The notes beneath the pieces were generated by a model. It was not told the origin of the DNA. It ran no database searches and worked only from the letters and a program-made list of their open reading frames with translations. A DNA stretch of 64,000 nucleotides, from NCBI RefSeq assembly GCF_000247815.1, contig NC_021683.1, positions 8,068,148 to 8,132,147 of the forward strand, given 5' to 3'. A program made the position numbers and the translations under genes. The first letter of the stretch is position 1. Each line of letters starts with the position of its first letter. This DNA is from Ficedula albicollis. Taxonomy: Eukaryota > Chordata > Aves > Passeriformes > Muscicapidae. This document shows positions 1 to 13,593 of the stretch, in pieces.

Positions 1-3000
1 CTGAATGCAAGGGAGATACCTGCTCAGCAGGAGCAAGGGGGGAGTTTGACCTGTGGGTCACCAAACAGAGTGTTCGGCCTGGAACTGCATGAGCGCAAGG
101 CCTGTGCAAGCTGTTTGACAGCCTGAATTAATACATGTAGCATAAAGGCCCCTCTAGCTGCTCTGACAATACACACCTAATAATAGTGCTCGGTAGCATC
201 GCTTTGGATTAAATCACAGGATCAGCTGAAAACACAATCCCCTTTATTGTGATTGCTGTCATCCACTGGAGGAACGCATCTGTTGCAAAACACAGGACTG
301 TCACCGGTGACAGATCTTTTATGGCATGAAAAAAACCCCACCCTTATTGTGCTTCTAAGTTGGCTGAAAGCAAACCCATGTAAAAAAAGCAGGCATTTCC
401 CAATAAACAGCTAAGGCAGGATGTTTGGGGGCACACGGCCATACGTATTCACAGCTTGTGCCTCTCCACAGGAGATATTTGCCTCTTCTGGCCCATAACC
501 TCTCCCAAGGTCACCTACTCGCTGCCATATTTCATAATACCAGCACCTGCACAGGCAGATGGCCAGATTCCTCTCCAATAATAAGATGTTTACTTCTGAG
601 CTGCCTTTGTCTGACATTTATTGAGTGCCCAGTCGAAAGAAAACAAGGTGAGGAAAAACGATGTAATTTCCTTAGCCCCATCCAGCTTGGATGTCTGTGC
701 ATCCCCTATTTCACAGCACCTTACCTGTCTTCCTCAGCATAGGCCATCCTCCTCTCAGGTTAACCAAAAGAAGGGGATGGTTGCTGGAAATGGAGCTGCA
801 GGGTTTTATTTGACCAAGGAGCCGAGGCCTATTGAACCTGCAGAAGCTGCTGCTGTCCCCGGCAGTGAGTCAGGGAGGTGTGTCCCAGCTTCTCCCTGCT
901 GTCCCCTGAGCATCTCTAATCCCGGAGTAGGAGGGGCATGGTCAGGATATCTGCTTTTCTGGCCTCACCCCACATGACACACATGCTCTAGAGCTCTGCA
1001 GAAAGCTTACATGCATGCACACACACACTGTAATGCAGATTAAGCCTGGAAATTTCACACGCACGCACACAACTTTTCAGTGGCTGACAAGGGATCTGCC
1101 TGGATTTGCACCTCTTGTGTCACCTGGGAACCAGCTGGAGTCACCTGCTCCTATGCAATTCAAACCCCTGGGAGTGTGCAGACTCTGCAAGATGGCCTGT
1201 CCCACCTACCACTGACACCAGACCTTTCCATATCTCTCATCATTACCTTCCCATTCTTTCATGGCAATCAAGGGTGATGACCCATTAGCTCCCCTCAGGG
1301 TTTTTTGTTCATATTTAATTGCCTCACCCTTCCCAAAATGAAATATTTCTTTGAGATACGCTAAACCTCTGTTCGGCAGAGTAGGGGAGACACAGAAAAG
1401 AAGACAGACACCCCAACATCTGTCCCTTTAATTTTAGCTTTGCTGTGTATGAAAACAAATATAAAAACAACCTTGTCATATGGATCTGTTTGTGCATCAG
1501 TGTTTGATCCCAACAACTGATGTGAACCACATTTTACAGAGCCAGAGATGTTTCCAAGACAATTGAATGCCAAAAAAATTCAAGAAAAGCAGTGATGAGT
1601 AGAAACCTTACACGCCCCAGCTGAAAGGCCACATCTACAATATGCATTCACAGCTTAATAGATCCAAAAAGGACACATGGGGGTAGAATTTATAAATATC
1701 CCAAGCAGGGACAAAGCCTCAATTAGAACTTGTCAATTCTTAGACAAATCAGCCAGACATTAACAAAAATATAGAAAATTGGGCAGCACCCATTTCAGAT
1801 CTTAGATTTCTTATTTCTTGCATTCTTCTTTCCTTTTTGATCTTGAAGACCTTGCATCAAACAGACCAATGTTGCCCCAGAAAACTGTCTCTGAGAACTT
1901 CAAAGTCAAACAAGGTAATAAATGCACCAAGAAGAAAGCAGGGTATTTTTAGAGAGCTACATACTTCATGCTGGAAAGCAGAAACCCAGCAATGCAAGTC
2001 TCCAACAACCAGAAGAATTTAAAAATCCAATTCTGTTTTATTTGTTGAAAAATACAGTTGGCACTGAAGTAATAGGAAATGGATCGGAAGAGAAACCATA
2101 ATGAGGGTCTTTCACCTCAAGTTTTTGACCTTCTCCCTTTCTCCCTCAAGTTCACACTTCTATTTCTTTCTTAATTTCTCTCAGAAAGCTTAAAATGTCT
2201 CTTCTACAGAGACAAGCAGGTGGGGTGCTGCCACTTCAGGACCCAGCAGTACACTGCTGTACTGGCACCATGGTGCATCCTGCTCTTGGTTTGCTGGAGG
2301 CAGTGAGAAAATCAACATTAAGGATCTATAAATAATTTTCCCTTCTACACCCTCTTTCTAACTCTGCTCTTACCATGCTTCCCCTCATTTTTTAGGTATG
2401 TCTCCTTTTTGTCGTTCTCATTCTTGTACTTCTGAATCTCGGTCATATCTGCCTCTGCCTGTTCTAGGTATGTCCTCCTTTTCCCAGCATTGTTTTTCTG
2501 TACAAAACACAGCAGACTGAGAGCAGAGATAGCTTTTAGGTAGATTTAACTGCACCAAACCCTGTGCCCAAAGAGGGCCCACACTGCTTGGCTGTGAGCC
2601 AGTGTCCAAAGGACTCTTCTAGTCACCCTCACCACAAGCAACATCCACCCAAACCGAGGGTCTTAGAGCCACTTCCAGCTCACTGAAGTCCTTCTTCCCT
2701 CTGGAAGTCCAGGCTCCTCTTGCTACTACTCAGGACTTCTTTGAAACCCATTATTTGCTGCCATTAAATTAAATTACATTACAGAGAAATGCTAGGCCCT
2801 TAATGTTGATTTTCCATATAGCTTGTTGGTATCAGCAGAGTTCTGATGCCCCCCAGATATGTTCCCTTCTTCATCCTTAATCTGATTATGTTCATTAATC
2901 TGATTCTTTTTTGCAAAGCAGACAAGAGAGATCAGGCAGCCTGAGAGCTCTTCCCAATTTGCTCTCATCTAAAACAATCTCCTTCCTAGTTTGGATTTAC

Positions 3001-6000
3001 ATGGAAAACAGGATTATCAAAAAGGGACCATTTTCTCTATCCTTCTGCAGTTGCAGTTATTTAACAGCAACAGAAATTATCTGAGTTTTAACCTGTAATG
3101 CTGCATTGGCTGGACAAGTACAAGATAAACGTTCACCCTAGTAGGACAAAATTAATTTGAGCACTGAGGGCATTCATGCCAATTATACTGCAGGGAATAT
3201 TCCAAATCAGATTTATCTAGAAAAAGAAGGTATTGAATAGATTGCATAATGCTGAAAAAAAAGTATTGAGAGTCTTCTGTCCTGAAGGAATCTCAGTTGT
3301 CTCTGTCTGTATGTGTCTGCAGCAATTTGTATCTATAATCCTGATTTTACTGCCTTGGCTGTCATTCAAACCCTGCTTCTGTAGTGAGAACTTCAACTGC
3401 TACAGGATGCAGATACAATCACCTGAAATAATTTCCTAACAATGCTGTACATTCCTACAGCAATTTCCATCTAAAGAAGCGTCGGGAAGTATTTTGCAAG
3501 CATTTCATCAAAACATTTAATTAATGCTTTAGGGTAAGTCTCCACTTCCCTGTGTGCTGACATTATCACAGTATCAAATTATCTTGCAGTCTTCTCACAC
3601 GTACTGCACATCATTCTTTTGGGAAGGGGAACTGAGCTGCAGAAATATTCACAGAGTGTCACAGTGGGGACAGCCTAGCCCAGAAGAAAGTATCCTCCAA
3701 AGCACTCCAGGCATTACCATGCCCTTACAGGTGCAGTGCTCACTTACCTGGGGGGCATTTCTCCCATTTCTCTCATACTTAAAAAAACCAGGATTGTGCC
3801 TCAGTGTTTCAGAGGAAGGCGAAATGGCTAAAGCTTGGAAAGATTTTGCTTATCTGCTGACTACTGAAAGAAAATGTTCCAGGTTTGATTAAAAAATTAC
3901 TGCCAAGAATTAATCAGGAATTTTGCAGCAATTTGGAAAGGCTTTGTTCTGGAAACTCATTATTGTCTGTACAACAGCTAGCCAGACAGCCACTGTAGTG
4001 TTACTACCACAAGAAAGGTAAATAAAATCAAATTATATACCAGAAAAGTTATTCCTGAACAGATCATTTTAATAACAATCTCTAGCAAAATCTGCCTGGA
4101 GTGGTGTGTGTGCTGCTCATTGTACATGGACAGGAGAGAGACCTCTGACCACAGTGAATGCAGCAAAGGGCTGGCCAGGGGAACAGAAAACCAGACGTTC
4201 AAAGAGCCTGTCATGGTTAGCTGAGCAAAATGAGAGCAAAGCAATGCTTCTATGACAGCCTGAAAATGTTGCCATGGAGGCAGGAGAGATACAGAAACTT
4301 AAGACAGGCAGCAGGAAACTGAGATGTGTGTTCACTTAGGCCAGACATCAGAAAAAAAACTTCCAGCTGCCCAAAATGTGCAATCCTAAATAGCCCTCCT
4401 GTGAAGGCAGCAGGAAAAGGCTTTTAGGACAGAGATCAGGTAATGTAAAGGGTTTATGATGTTTACTGGCAGAGAAGCAACGACCGCACTCAGAAATTGT
4501 ATTCGTCCTCTGTAAAACCTCACCATCTTTATAAGACTGAGGCAGAAAGAGGAAGCAACTTGATGAAACCTGTGAATAAATGATACCACAGAAATCAGTA
4601 AAAGAGCAGAGATGTCCTAATACCAGCCAACACTTCCATCTTCCAGCTCTAGGAGATAGATCAAACAGCAAAGGGTATGACTGGGGTTGTGGCTACGGGA
4701 GTTTGTCAAAGCAAAAGCACCTGTGGCAAGGAACTCAGAGAGAAAGAGTATAAAAAGGATTATTTTGGGATTTGAGGGAAAGGAGTTGTACCTTCTGATG
4801 GGATACAAACAGCACAACCAGGGATCAGCAGTATGTCAGGCTTGGGATGAATGGATGGGCTTTTCAAAGTGGAAGTGCTTTGAAGCATGCCAAAAATCAG
4901 AGAGTTCAGGGGAAGGTGTGGTGCAGGGCTGAAACAATCCTTCAGTGAGGATAAGTAGAAAAGAAACCACAGATCCTGGTGGACTAGAGAATAAAAAAGG
5001 CAGGTACCCATCTGGCCTACAATAAACACAAATAACTTGAACTTTAAATTATAAGGAATAGGGAAGAATTGCTTTCAGGCCTGTCATAGAAGAAAACAAT
5101 TATCAGATAATTAAATTATATTACACAGCTCCATGTATCACTAAGAATCCTTGACAATAGATATGTTTCCCTGTTCAACACAGGTAAATGCAGTTCATAT
5201 CCTGGCACCACAGCCAGCTGCTGGCCTGGGGCTCCAATATACTTCTCCATATGAAGAATATGACTTCTCCCTAGGAAGGCCACTTATGCATATCAAAACA
5301 ACACAGGACTGAAGTTTATCCTGCTCTGTGGTCTGGTTTCCTCTTCAATAATTGATAATACTTTCACACAGTGAAATGCCAGACCTTTCACTAGGTCTCA
5401 GGATCATGTCCTCATTTTCCCAAAGCCCCCTTTGGAAAACACTGATTTCTGGAGGTCAGTAGGTGAACATACTCAACACTTATAGTCATGGTCTGTCAGG
5501 ATGTATTTGTGCTGTTCCAACAGGATCAATGCTTCCTCATTAACTTGTTTGTGGTGCAATAATAACACATTATTGAACAGTCAACGGGTTTTCCCTTTCA
5601 TTTCCGTGATTTTTTGTTTAAAGAGTCAAAGATTAGACAATTGTACGTCATTTTACTAACTGGCTACGTCAGACACTGTTTACTGGAGTTTCCCAACTCA
5701 CTTTCCTTGTAGCAGATAGTAGCTGCAATTCTGGTGATGAAAGTGAAACAAAAATCTGCCTGATGTTGGACTGCAAGCCAGAAGCAGAACAAGAATGACC
5801 CTTACAGATCAGTCCCCAAGGCCATGGAAACCCACTCCAATAAGGGCAGCCAGCTGTCCCAGCATCATGCACCATATTGCAATAGATGATAGTGTTGTGA
5901 TTTAGACACCACACTGGCAAAGTCTGGATATTCCATTAGCAATAAATCTAATCATAATCATCCACATAATCACTGTGGATGATTCTTCTCATGTCTGACA

Positions 6001-8439
6001 AAGCCTTCTGTCAACTGCTCTGCCACACCAATGCTATCACTCCGATTTACAAATATCTTACATAATCATGTGGGTTTGGGACTGATCTATAGAAGCAGGG
6101 TGAGTACTGGGTATCTCATGGAATCTATGAAGTTTCTTCCATGGCTCAGCATAGGCTTCCCAGACAACTCCCTGCACACACCCTCTATGACTGAAAGAGC
6201 TCTCAAACACTCCAGCAATATTCCCCAGCTCCATCACATAGTGGAGTTATACCATATATCTACAAAAGAAAAAAAAAATCAGGGGCATAAACAAGACTAC
6301 TTTGTTCTTAATGAGATGTTTAACTTCCTATGTTTAACTGCCCAATATTTCCCTTAAAGACAGATGCTTCCATCTGTTGGTGCCACAGCTGTGCACACAG
6401 GTTATGGTCTGATTGGGAAAATACAGCTGTAGATCAGCTGATAAAAATGTAGCCCCACAGAAGTAGGGCTAATGCAGGAGGAAAGTGCTATGTCCTCATT
6501 TTAAGTATCTTACATGGACCAAAAAAACCCAAATAAACAAAAAAAAGAGAGAAATAATTTTGCAGAAGATGTGTGTCTACTCAAATTTCTGCTTTAACTT
6601 GAAGAGAATTCAGAAAACATGGGAGGATCCTGAAGCTCACAAACTGAGTTGAAAATTTAATTTCAGAAAAAGCATCACATTTTTCTTAAGCATGCTACTC
6701 AATCACTTTTATTTTAGCTAGGGCTCTTGTGCTGTCATGTGTTCAGTGATGGATTGTTCCCTCCTGTGATTTGGAAGAGCCTTATCTCTGGGAGTCCAGG
6801 GGAGTGTGACACTGAGAAGCTGCAAGCTACAGCAAAAGCCTGTCAGGGTAGAAATGCAAAGGTCAAGTCTTCCTTACGCACCACTTTCCCCTATGAGCTG
6901 AACTGCAGCTGTTCTCTTGGTACTGTTATCCAAGCACTCAAGAACATGTGAAAAGTGATGTGCTTAAGAAGAAATTTAGAAGAATTAAGCCTTAAACTCA
7001 ATGCTTTAATTACCTATGACCCACAGAAGTCGGTCAGTGTAAACCTTGTGGCTGGTGTGTGAGTACCCAGAAGCAACAAAAGGAAGGCAACCGAAACATC
7101 ACAGCACCACTGGAGATATCAGAGAGAAAGCCAAAACTAAACGAAGGCTCTTTCTACAAACACAAACATTTCAGACTGTAACACATCTTTGACCTTCCCA
7201 TTAACTTTAAATTCTCATGAGCTAAAGATAAGGTTTTAGCAATGCCACTATTGTGTGCCCTGTACAATCAAGAGAGACCAGACCAGGCACTGGAGAACCC
7301 AGCAAGCCCTCAGCTCCACATCTCACCAGCTGCCCATCTGCTTTCATTCATTTGCCCCAGCTCTCCCTCTACTTTTACATAGCCAAAGATGTTGGTTGAG
7401 TAAAGGTGATTTTCAAACAGGCCAGTCAAAGGGTGAAGAGGCACTGAGACACTGAGAGAAATCTTCCATCTACACCTCAGCTCTTTCTCATTAGGATAAA
7501 CTTCCTTCTGATGAGGCAGCCAGTAAGTACCATTTTGTCACACCACCATTAGAGGTCAATATGACAGTCTTGGCTTGAAAAAATACATTATCTCTTTTTT
7601 CCCCCTCAAAGGATTTAAAGAGTTTTAGTCCTGTACTCCTGTTTATTGGTAGCACTGGGATTTTTCTATACTTAAGATTCTATTTTGTAGTAATATTGCT
7701 TTATTTTAGCAAGCAAGCAAGCAAGTCGTTTAAAAGAGGGGAGGGAAGTTGTCTGGTTATAGATTCCTGTGCTCAGTTACGACTTTAACTTACAAATTCT
7801 CTCATGTATCTAGGGCAGGAGAAAAGATCCCTAATGTATACATTATTATCTCCTTAAGATGGACATTTAAAGGGTTTTGGGTTTTTTCAGTTACTCGGCT
7901 TAAAGCAAAATTTTTCAGTTCTGGAGTGCCTAGTACTGATAACACTGAATTTCTGTACCAAAACTACTTCTGGCTTAGGACTGGATTGAATTTCATGAAA
8001 AATATGTGATAGTGCAAAAATCAATAGCAGGAAGCCTGATATTAAAGCAAAAGGATTTCTGCTTACTCATGCTCCATTGTTGGCTATTTGTTTCCAGAAG
8101 GGCTGGGGAGTGCCACATTCCTGAACCTGCTATATAGGAAAATCCCCACAATATTTAATGTCTCGAAAGCAACTTGCACCTGCTGTCTTACTGTAATAAA
8201 GAATATGCTTTGACCTTTCTGCTTCTGTGTGCAGATTAGATGCTGTTTTACTGCCTAAAGTGTCTGTGTGTTTCCAGGGATGCTGCAGCGGATGCTCATT
8301 ATGACTCTGTTAATATTTCAGGGCTCTTGCCTCCTGCTAACCCAAGTTGGGTGTAACAAGTCTCCTGGGGATTCGGAAAGGGCAGCAAGGTGGGTTATTA
8401 TGTTAAGAGTTTCCTTAAGCTCCTGCCTTGTGAGCTAGA
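1..8439. other. Intergenic region, no gene seen
   Basis: I see no coding exon, RNA gene or recognisable transposon in this stretch. Short open frames are at chance length and show no family motifs. It holds small simple-sequence patches: CA-rich repeats near 1015-1075 and an AAGC repeat near 7708-7727. It also has an 11-base inverted repeat at 5956-5984. In mammals the gene on this side of CMTR2 is CALB2; no calbindin EF-hand exon is visible here, so that gene, if present, lies further left. Confidence 0.6.
5956..5984. repeat. Short perfect inverted repeat
   Basis: Two 11-base arms, AATCATCCACA at 5956-5966 and its reverse complement at 5974-5984, flank a 7-base spacer. It could form a small hairpin. 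No function is assigned. Confidence 0.75.
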
Positions 8440-8663
8440 GAGGGCACAGCAAGCTCCGGAGGAGCACGAGTGCTGACAGGAGACCCAGCGTGCGCTGAGC
8501 CGATGGCGCCGGGCTCCGGCTGCCGGGGCAGGCGGCCCAGCGCCTCGGGAAAAAGCACACAGGGCGCCGAGCCCCAGCCCTGCCTCTCCAGCGGGCGGCC
8601 ACCCATCCCAACAAAGCTTTTCTCCTCTTTTCTTCCTGAGCAACCTGTCGGCGTTGGCGCGCG

Positions 8664-8670
8664 GTAAGTG
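8664..8670 (+). other. Candidate 5' splice site of the CMTR2 leader exon
   Basis: The sequence after 8663 is GTAAGTG, a near-perfect vertebrate donor, inside the CpG island. If it is used, the long G run falls in intron 1, about 160 bases into it. If the weaker donor after 9212 is used instead, the G run is transcribed into the 5' UTR. RNA-seq junction reads would decide. Confidence 0.45.
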
Positions 8671-8820
8671 CTGCGTGGAGAACTCCCAGCACTGCCGTCC
8701 TGCCCCGCTGCTCGGCGGCGGCTCCTCTGCTCCCTTTTCCCCGTGAGAAACAGCCGCTCTTTAGCTCCCGCTGAGGAGATGCAGCGGATCGGCCGCGCCG
8801 CCCGGCCTGCGCAGCCGGAG

Positions 8821-9203
<383 letters not shown>

Positions 9204-9327
9204 CGGCCGTGGGTGAGAAGGTGCGCGGTGCGGCCAGCACGGAGCCCGGGCCGCGCCGGGAGGGGACTGGAAATGATGGTGAAAAAGCAGGCGTTTGCCT
9301 CTTCTTGCCATTCGCTGAGCGAGCTTG

Positions 9328-9427
9328 GATTTAGGGTTGAGCTTGTTAGTATTGTGGCTGGGGCACCTCTGGGACAGGATTTAGGGTTGAGCTTGTTAGT
9401 ATTGTGGCTGGAGCACCTCTGGGACAG
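9328..9427. repeat. 50-bp tandem duplication at the 5' edge of a CR1 copy
   Basis: 9328-9377 is repeated as 9378-9427 with one mismatch (GGGGCACC against GGAGCACC). The last 16-18 bases of each unit look like CR1 sequence, and the part before that does not. The duplication therefore spans the host/CR1 junction and happened at or after the insertion. Confidence 0.9.
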
Positions 9428-9797
9428 GCTAAGAAAGCTGGGCTTGTTCTGACTTGGAGACCTTAGAGCCCCTTCCAGTGCTTAAAAGAGGCATATACGA
9501 AAGAGAATAACTTTTTACACAGGCAGATAGTGGTAGGGTGAGGAGGAATGGTTTTAAACTAAAAGAGAAGAGATTTAGATTGGATGTTATGAAGAAATTC
9601 CTCCTTGTGAGGGTGGTAAGGCCCTGGCACAGGTTGTGCAGAGAAGCTGTAGCTTCCCTTTCCCTGGAATTGTCCAAGGCCACGTTGGATGGAGCTCTGA
9701 GCAAGCTGGTCTAGTGGAAGATGTCCCTACCCATGGCAGGGGGGTTGGAATGAAGTGGTCTTTAAGGTCTCTTCCAACCCAAACTTCTTCTGTGAGT
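9410..9797 (+). mobile_element. CR1 LINE, 5'-truncated 3' fragment, sense to CMTR2
   Basis: The block follows the well-known avian CR1 3' region from the GGAGCACCTCT-like start, through the ATGGTTTTAAACT segment (about 9549) and the CTGGCACAGGTTG segment (about 9624), to the terminal TTCCAACCCAAAC (about 9773) and a decayed TTCTGTGA tail. It is truncated at the 5' end, as most CR1 copies are, and lies in the CMTR2 leader intron in the sense direction. It has no intact reading frame. Confidence 0.92.
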
Positions 9798-11279
9798 AAC
9801 TGGGTGAGCTGTATTTAAAAGCCCATACTCATAGCTGATGTTTTAAATGAAATAAACTAGTCCAGGGCACAATGGTCTGTGTTTTTTCCCAGTTTTTCTC
9901 TTTTCCCAGAACATCCTACAGGAAATTATGAGATTAAAGCCAGAGCACATCTGCATAGAGGACAGTGAAATCAAATCTGGCCATTGAAAGGGCTTAAACT
10001 GGGGAAAGGCAAGATGAAACCTCAGCTCTGTGTGTGACCATGTGCCTGTCTTCTCAGAGGGCTGATGGTGATGAGGGGAGACAGATGTGGGCTGTGGTCT
10101 GAGATGGTGCGTGGGTTCAAGGGGAAGAGTAAAGTGCTGAGGGTGGCCATTGTCTCCAAAGTTTCTCAGCTCTTTCACTTTTAATCCAGTATTTTCTCAA
10201 ACTCAGTTGTTATGTAACACTTAAGGTCACTGTATTTTGCTTTTAAGGGAGTGGGGGGGCTTGAGGGATGGTTAATGTGATAGGCTGAGAGATTTCCTAT
10301 CTCGGGTGGTAATTTTGATTAAATTATTTTGCTTAAATGAACATTTTAGATTGGAATAAATTGCTGGCTGGCTGATTTCTGGTTAGTGCCTGTCACTTGT
10401 GCGGTGTGTGCTTTGTGCTGATCGGTGGAGCAGATTGCAGCAGCCTCATCAGCTTTGTGTGGAGCGTGCTGGTATTTGTTGGCCTTTATGCACTCACAGC
10501 ACAACACTTAGCACTACTTTCTTCTTTAACATCAAGCACGTATTCCCATTGACCACAGCTGCAACAGTCCTCTCACTTCAGGTTTATCACTGGTTTTTCA
10601 GTCGTTAAAGGAAGGCATAAGGGTTTGCAGTCATCTGGCAGAGCAGTAATGCTGAGCAGAGAAAAGGGGTTTTGCTCAGTGGCTGGTGTTCAGCATCCCT
10701 CCAGGGTCCTTCAGCTGAGGGGCAGTTCTTGAGGGTGCCAGTGAGGGGCTCCCCCAGCATTATGCTGAGTCTGGTGGGAGGGTTGTTCTTGCTTGGGAAA
10801 TTGGAGGAGCAGCAGCTGTGCCCCCTCTCAAAGTTGCCTTTGCTTGTGGCTCCCCGCTCTCAGATAAACACTGCCATAATCAGATGATAAAATTTCTGGG
10901 CCACTTGCTGAATTTGGAGAGCTTGTGGTGTGTTCTCTTTTGTGACTGAGAGAGATATTTGTATTTAAGTGCTTAGACCCATACAGTGAGCAGAATACTC
11001 TGAGCTAGTGAAGGGCCAAACACCAGCTGACTCTTCACTTACTGTGTAAATAGCAAGAAGGGCGATTGAACTGGTGAACCTCCTGATTTCCAAATGGCCT
11101 TATTTAGGATAGCCCTTGTATATTTTCCTCACTGGTGCATGATTCCATGAAGCATTTACCTCTGTTCCAGAATACAGCTGTTAAGCAGGACACATTGTTA
11201 TTTTTTATAAAAAGCTTTTCCTATTTCTGTACTGGTGTGGTTGGAATGACATGGTTTCTTTTCCCCTGCTGTTGTCCAG
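9798..11279 (+). other. 3' part of the CMTR2 leader intron
   Basis: No exon or repeat is recognised between the CR1 copy and the acceptor. The intron ends in a pyrimidine-rich stretch followed by CAG at 11277-11279, so the next exon starts at 11280. Confidence 0.65.
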
Positions 11280-11298
11280 ATTGTGAATCCACCCAAGA

Positions 11299-13593
11299 AT
11301 GGATAAATGTAAGCAGCCTTGTATTAACCAGAAGACCAACCTTGAAAAGTTCAGTCCTGAAATTCTTTCTGAAATTGAGAAGCTCTTTGCGAAGAAGTTT
11401 ACTTACACTAAACCAGTGAATGATGAATGGAAGCTGCCAGATCCCAGCAATGCTTTTTCATGTGATCATGTGGAATTTCACTCGCTCCTGGCTCTGAAGA
11501 ACTCAATGAATGAAGTGAAGAACCAACTGAATGATAAGAACCTTGAGGATTGGCATCGGCACACCTCATTTACCAATAAAGCAGGGAAAATAATATCTCA
11601 TGTGAAGAAATCTCTGAATGCTGAGCTCTGTACCCAGGCATGGTGCAAATTTCATGAGATCCTGTGCAGTTTTTCTCTTCTCCCAGAAGAAGCTCTTCAA
11701 GATGGAGAACTGAATTCTGTCCACCTCTGTGAAGCACCTGGAGCTTTTATAGCCAGCCTTAACCACTTCTTGAAGTCCCACCATGTCCCTTGCCACTGGA
11801 ATTGGGTAGCTAATACCCTAAACCCTTACCATGAAGCCAATGACACCCTTACGATGATCATGGATGACCGTCTGATAGCAAACACATTACCTTGGTGGTA
11901 CTTTGGCCCAGATAACACTGGGGATGTGATGACATTGAGACATCTAACAGGGCTTCAGAGCTTTGTGAGTGGTATGACCACAGTCCACTTGGTAACTGCT
12001 GATGGCAGTTTTGATTGCCAGGGAAATCCAGGTGAGCAGGAAGCTCTGGTCTCACCCCTTCATTACTGTGAAACAGTCACTGCTTTAATGATCCTGGGCA
12101 CTGGGGGATCCTTTGTTTTGAAGATGTTCACTCTGTTTGAACACTGTTCTATCAACCTGCTCTTTCTGCTAAACTGCTCTTTTGAGGAGGTCCATGTCTT
12201 TAAACCAGCCACCAGCAAACCAGGAAACTCAGAAGCCTATGTGGTTTGTCTTCGCTATATGGGCAGAGAAAGCCTTCATCCGCTTCTTCCTAAGATGATG
12301 CAGAACTTTGGAACAGATATGGTCAACAAAGCCCTTTTCTCCCAGCATGCACTACCAGAATCATTCCTTAAAACACATGAAGAGTGTTGCATATTTTTCC
12401 ACAAGTTCCAGGTAGAGACTATCTCTGAGAACATCCGTCTTTTTGAGCACATGGAAGAAGCAGAGCAGACAAAACTGAACAAGTTAAGAGACTGTGCAGT
12501 AGAGTTCTTCATGCAAAAGTTCCACATGAAACCCATTGGCAGAAATAACTGGCTTGTCAAGAAATCCCAGGCTGGTTGCAGCATGAATGCAAAATGGTTT
12601 GGGCAAAGAAACAAGTATTTTAGTACATACAACGAAAGGAAGATGATGGAAACCCTGACATGGAACGATAAAGTTGTAAAGGGCTATTTTAATCACTGGG
12701 CTGAGGAACATAGTTTAAATAATGCTGGGAACATGTGCATTCTGGAGGGATCATTTTCTAACCTTGAATGTAGCTATTGGTACATTTTGGAAGGAAAAAG
12801 ATTGCCAAGGATAAAGTGCTCTCCATTTTGTGATGTTCAGGTCTTAGAGAATCTTAATGAAGCTGTGAAGGAGTTGGGAGGTGGGAGCATGAAAAGCAGA
12901 TCAGTGCTGCAGCCCTGTCACTCTTGTGAAGTTCTTCCTGGGGAGCTCATACTGGCAAAAGTGTCTGAACTTACCAGGTGCTATCAGGAAGATCTAAACG
13001 AAAGTTGTAGTGACCAGTTCAAGTGCCTTGTGGTGGGCTTTCCCTCCCTCTGTGACACAGAAAGCCAGCCCAGTATGGAAATACAGCCCATGGACTCAGC
13101 CACGCTGCTGACTTTCAGCTTCTCTTTGCTGTACGATGGAGAGCCAAAGTACCAGCAGCAGCTTTTGGAGTGTGTTCTGCGTTCGTTGGCCCAGCTGGCA
13201 GCAGGAGACGCGCTGGTTCTGCCTGTTCTCTCCTGCCTGACTCGCTTCACAGCTGGCCTGGTGTTCATCCTGCACTGCTGCTTCAGGAGCGTCACCTTCG
13301 CGTGTCCGGCCTCGCGTGAGCCGCTGGGCGCCGGCGCTGCTTTGCTGTGCGTTGGTTACCGCGGCGTCCCCGCGCCCGTGCTGGAGTACCTGCAGCACCT
13401 CGACGCACTCATCAGCTCTTTGCTGGACGCAGACTCTCCCCAGCAGGTTCTGCAGTTCGTGCCCATGGAGATTCTCCTCCAGGGCAAGCTGTTGGAGTTT
13501 CTGTGGGATTTAAACACGGCCGTTGCGAAGAGACAGCTCCACCTGATTGTGCAAGCTCAGCAGCAGCAAATGGCTAGTGACATTCCGCTTTAA
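11299..13593 (+). CDS. CMTR2: Cap-specific mRNA (nucleoside-2'-O-)methyltransferase 2
   Basis: A single uninterrupted 764-codon frame, close to the roughly 770 residues of mammalian CMTR2 (FTSJD1). The enzyme transfers a methyl group from S-adenosylmethionine to the ribose 2'-O of the second transcribed nucleotide of capped mRNA (cap 2). The RrmJ/FtsJ-type catalytic domain covers about residues 109-320. The SAM-binding motif [10 protein letters not shown] is at 141-150, and the catalytic lysine-aspartate-lysine set falls at K117, D235 and K275, the numbering I know for the human protein. The second half is a degenerate, non-catalytic methyltransferase-like domain. The start is secure: an in-frame TGA lies only 12 bases upstream at 11284, and the context AAGAATGG has A at -3 and G at +4. 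The whole CDS is in one exon, as in mammals. The last 100 or so codons are strikingly CpG-rich compared with the rest. Confidence 0.97.
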   Translation: MDKCKQPCINQKTNLEKFSPEILSEIEKLFAKKFTYTKPVNDEWKLPDPSNAFSCDHVEFHSLLALKNSMNEVKNQLNDKNLEDWHRHTSFTNKAGKIISHVKKSLNAELCTQAWCKFHEILCSFSLLPEEALQDGELNSVHLCEAPGAFIASLNHFLKSHHVPCHWNWVANTLNPYHEANDTLTMIMDDRLIANTLPWWYFGPDNTGDVMTLRHLTGLQSFVSGMTTVHLVTADGSFDCQGNPGEQEALVSPLHYCETVTALMILGTGGSFVLKMFTLFEHCSINLLFLLNCSFEEVHVFKPATSKPGNSEAYVVCLRYMGRESLHPLLPKMMQNFGTDMVNKALFSQHALPESFLKTHEECCIFFHKFQVETISENIRLFEHMEEAEQTKLNKLRDCAVEFFMQKFHMKPIGRNNWLVKKSQAGCSMNAKWFGQRNKYFSTYNERKMMETLTWNDKVVKGYFNHWAEEHSLNNAGNMCILEGSFSNLECSYWYILEGKRLPRIKCSPFCDVQVLENLNEAVKELGGGSMKSRSVLQPCHSCEVLPGELILAKVSELTRCYQEDLNESCSDQFKCLVVGFPSLCDTESQPSMEIQPMDSATLLTFSFSLLYDGEPKYQQQLLECVLRSLAQLAAGDALVLPVLSCLTRFTAGLVFILHCCFRSVTFACPASREPLGAGAALLCVGYRGVPAPVLEYLQHLDALISSLLDADSPQQVLQFVPMEILLQGKLLEFLWDLNTAVAKRQLHLIVQAQQQQMASDIPL

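Noticed and set aside
8131..8136. TATATA about 310 bases before the CpG island
   Set aside because: Too far from the island to be the core promoter of CMTR2, and a CpG-island gene of this type usually lacks a TATA box.
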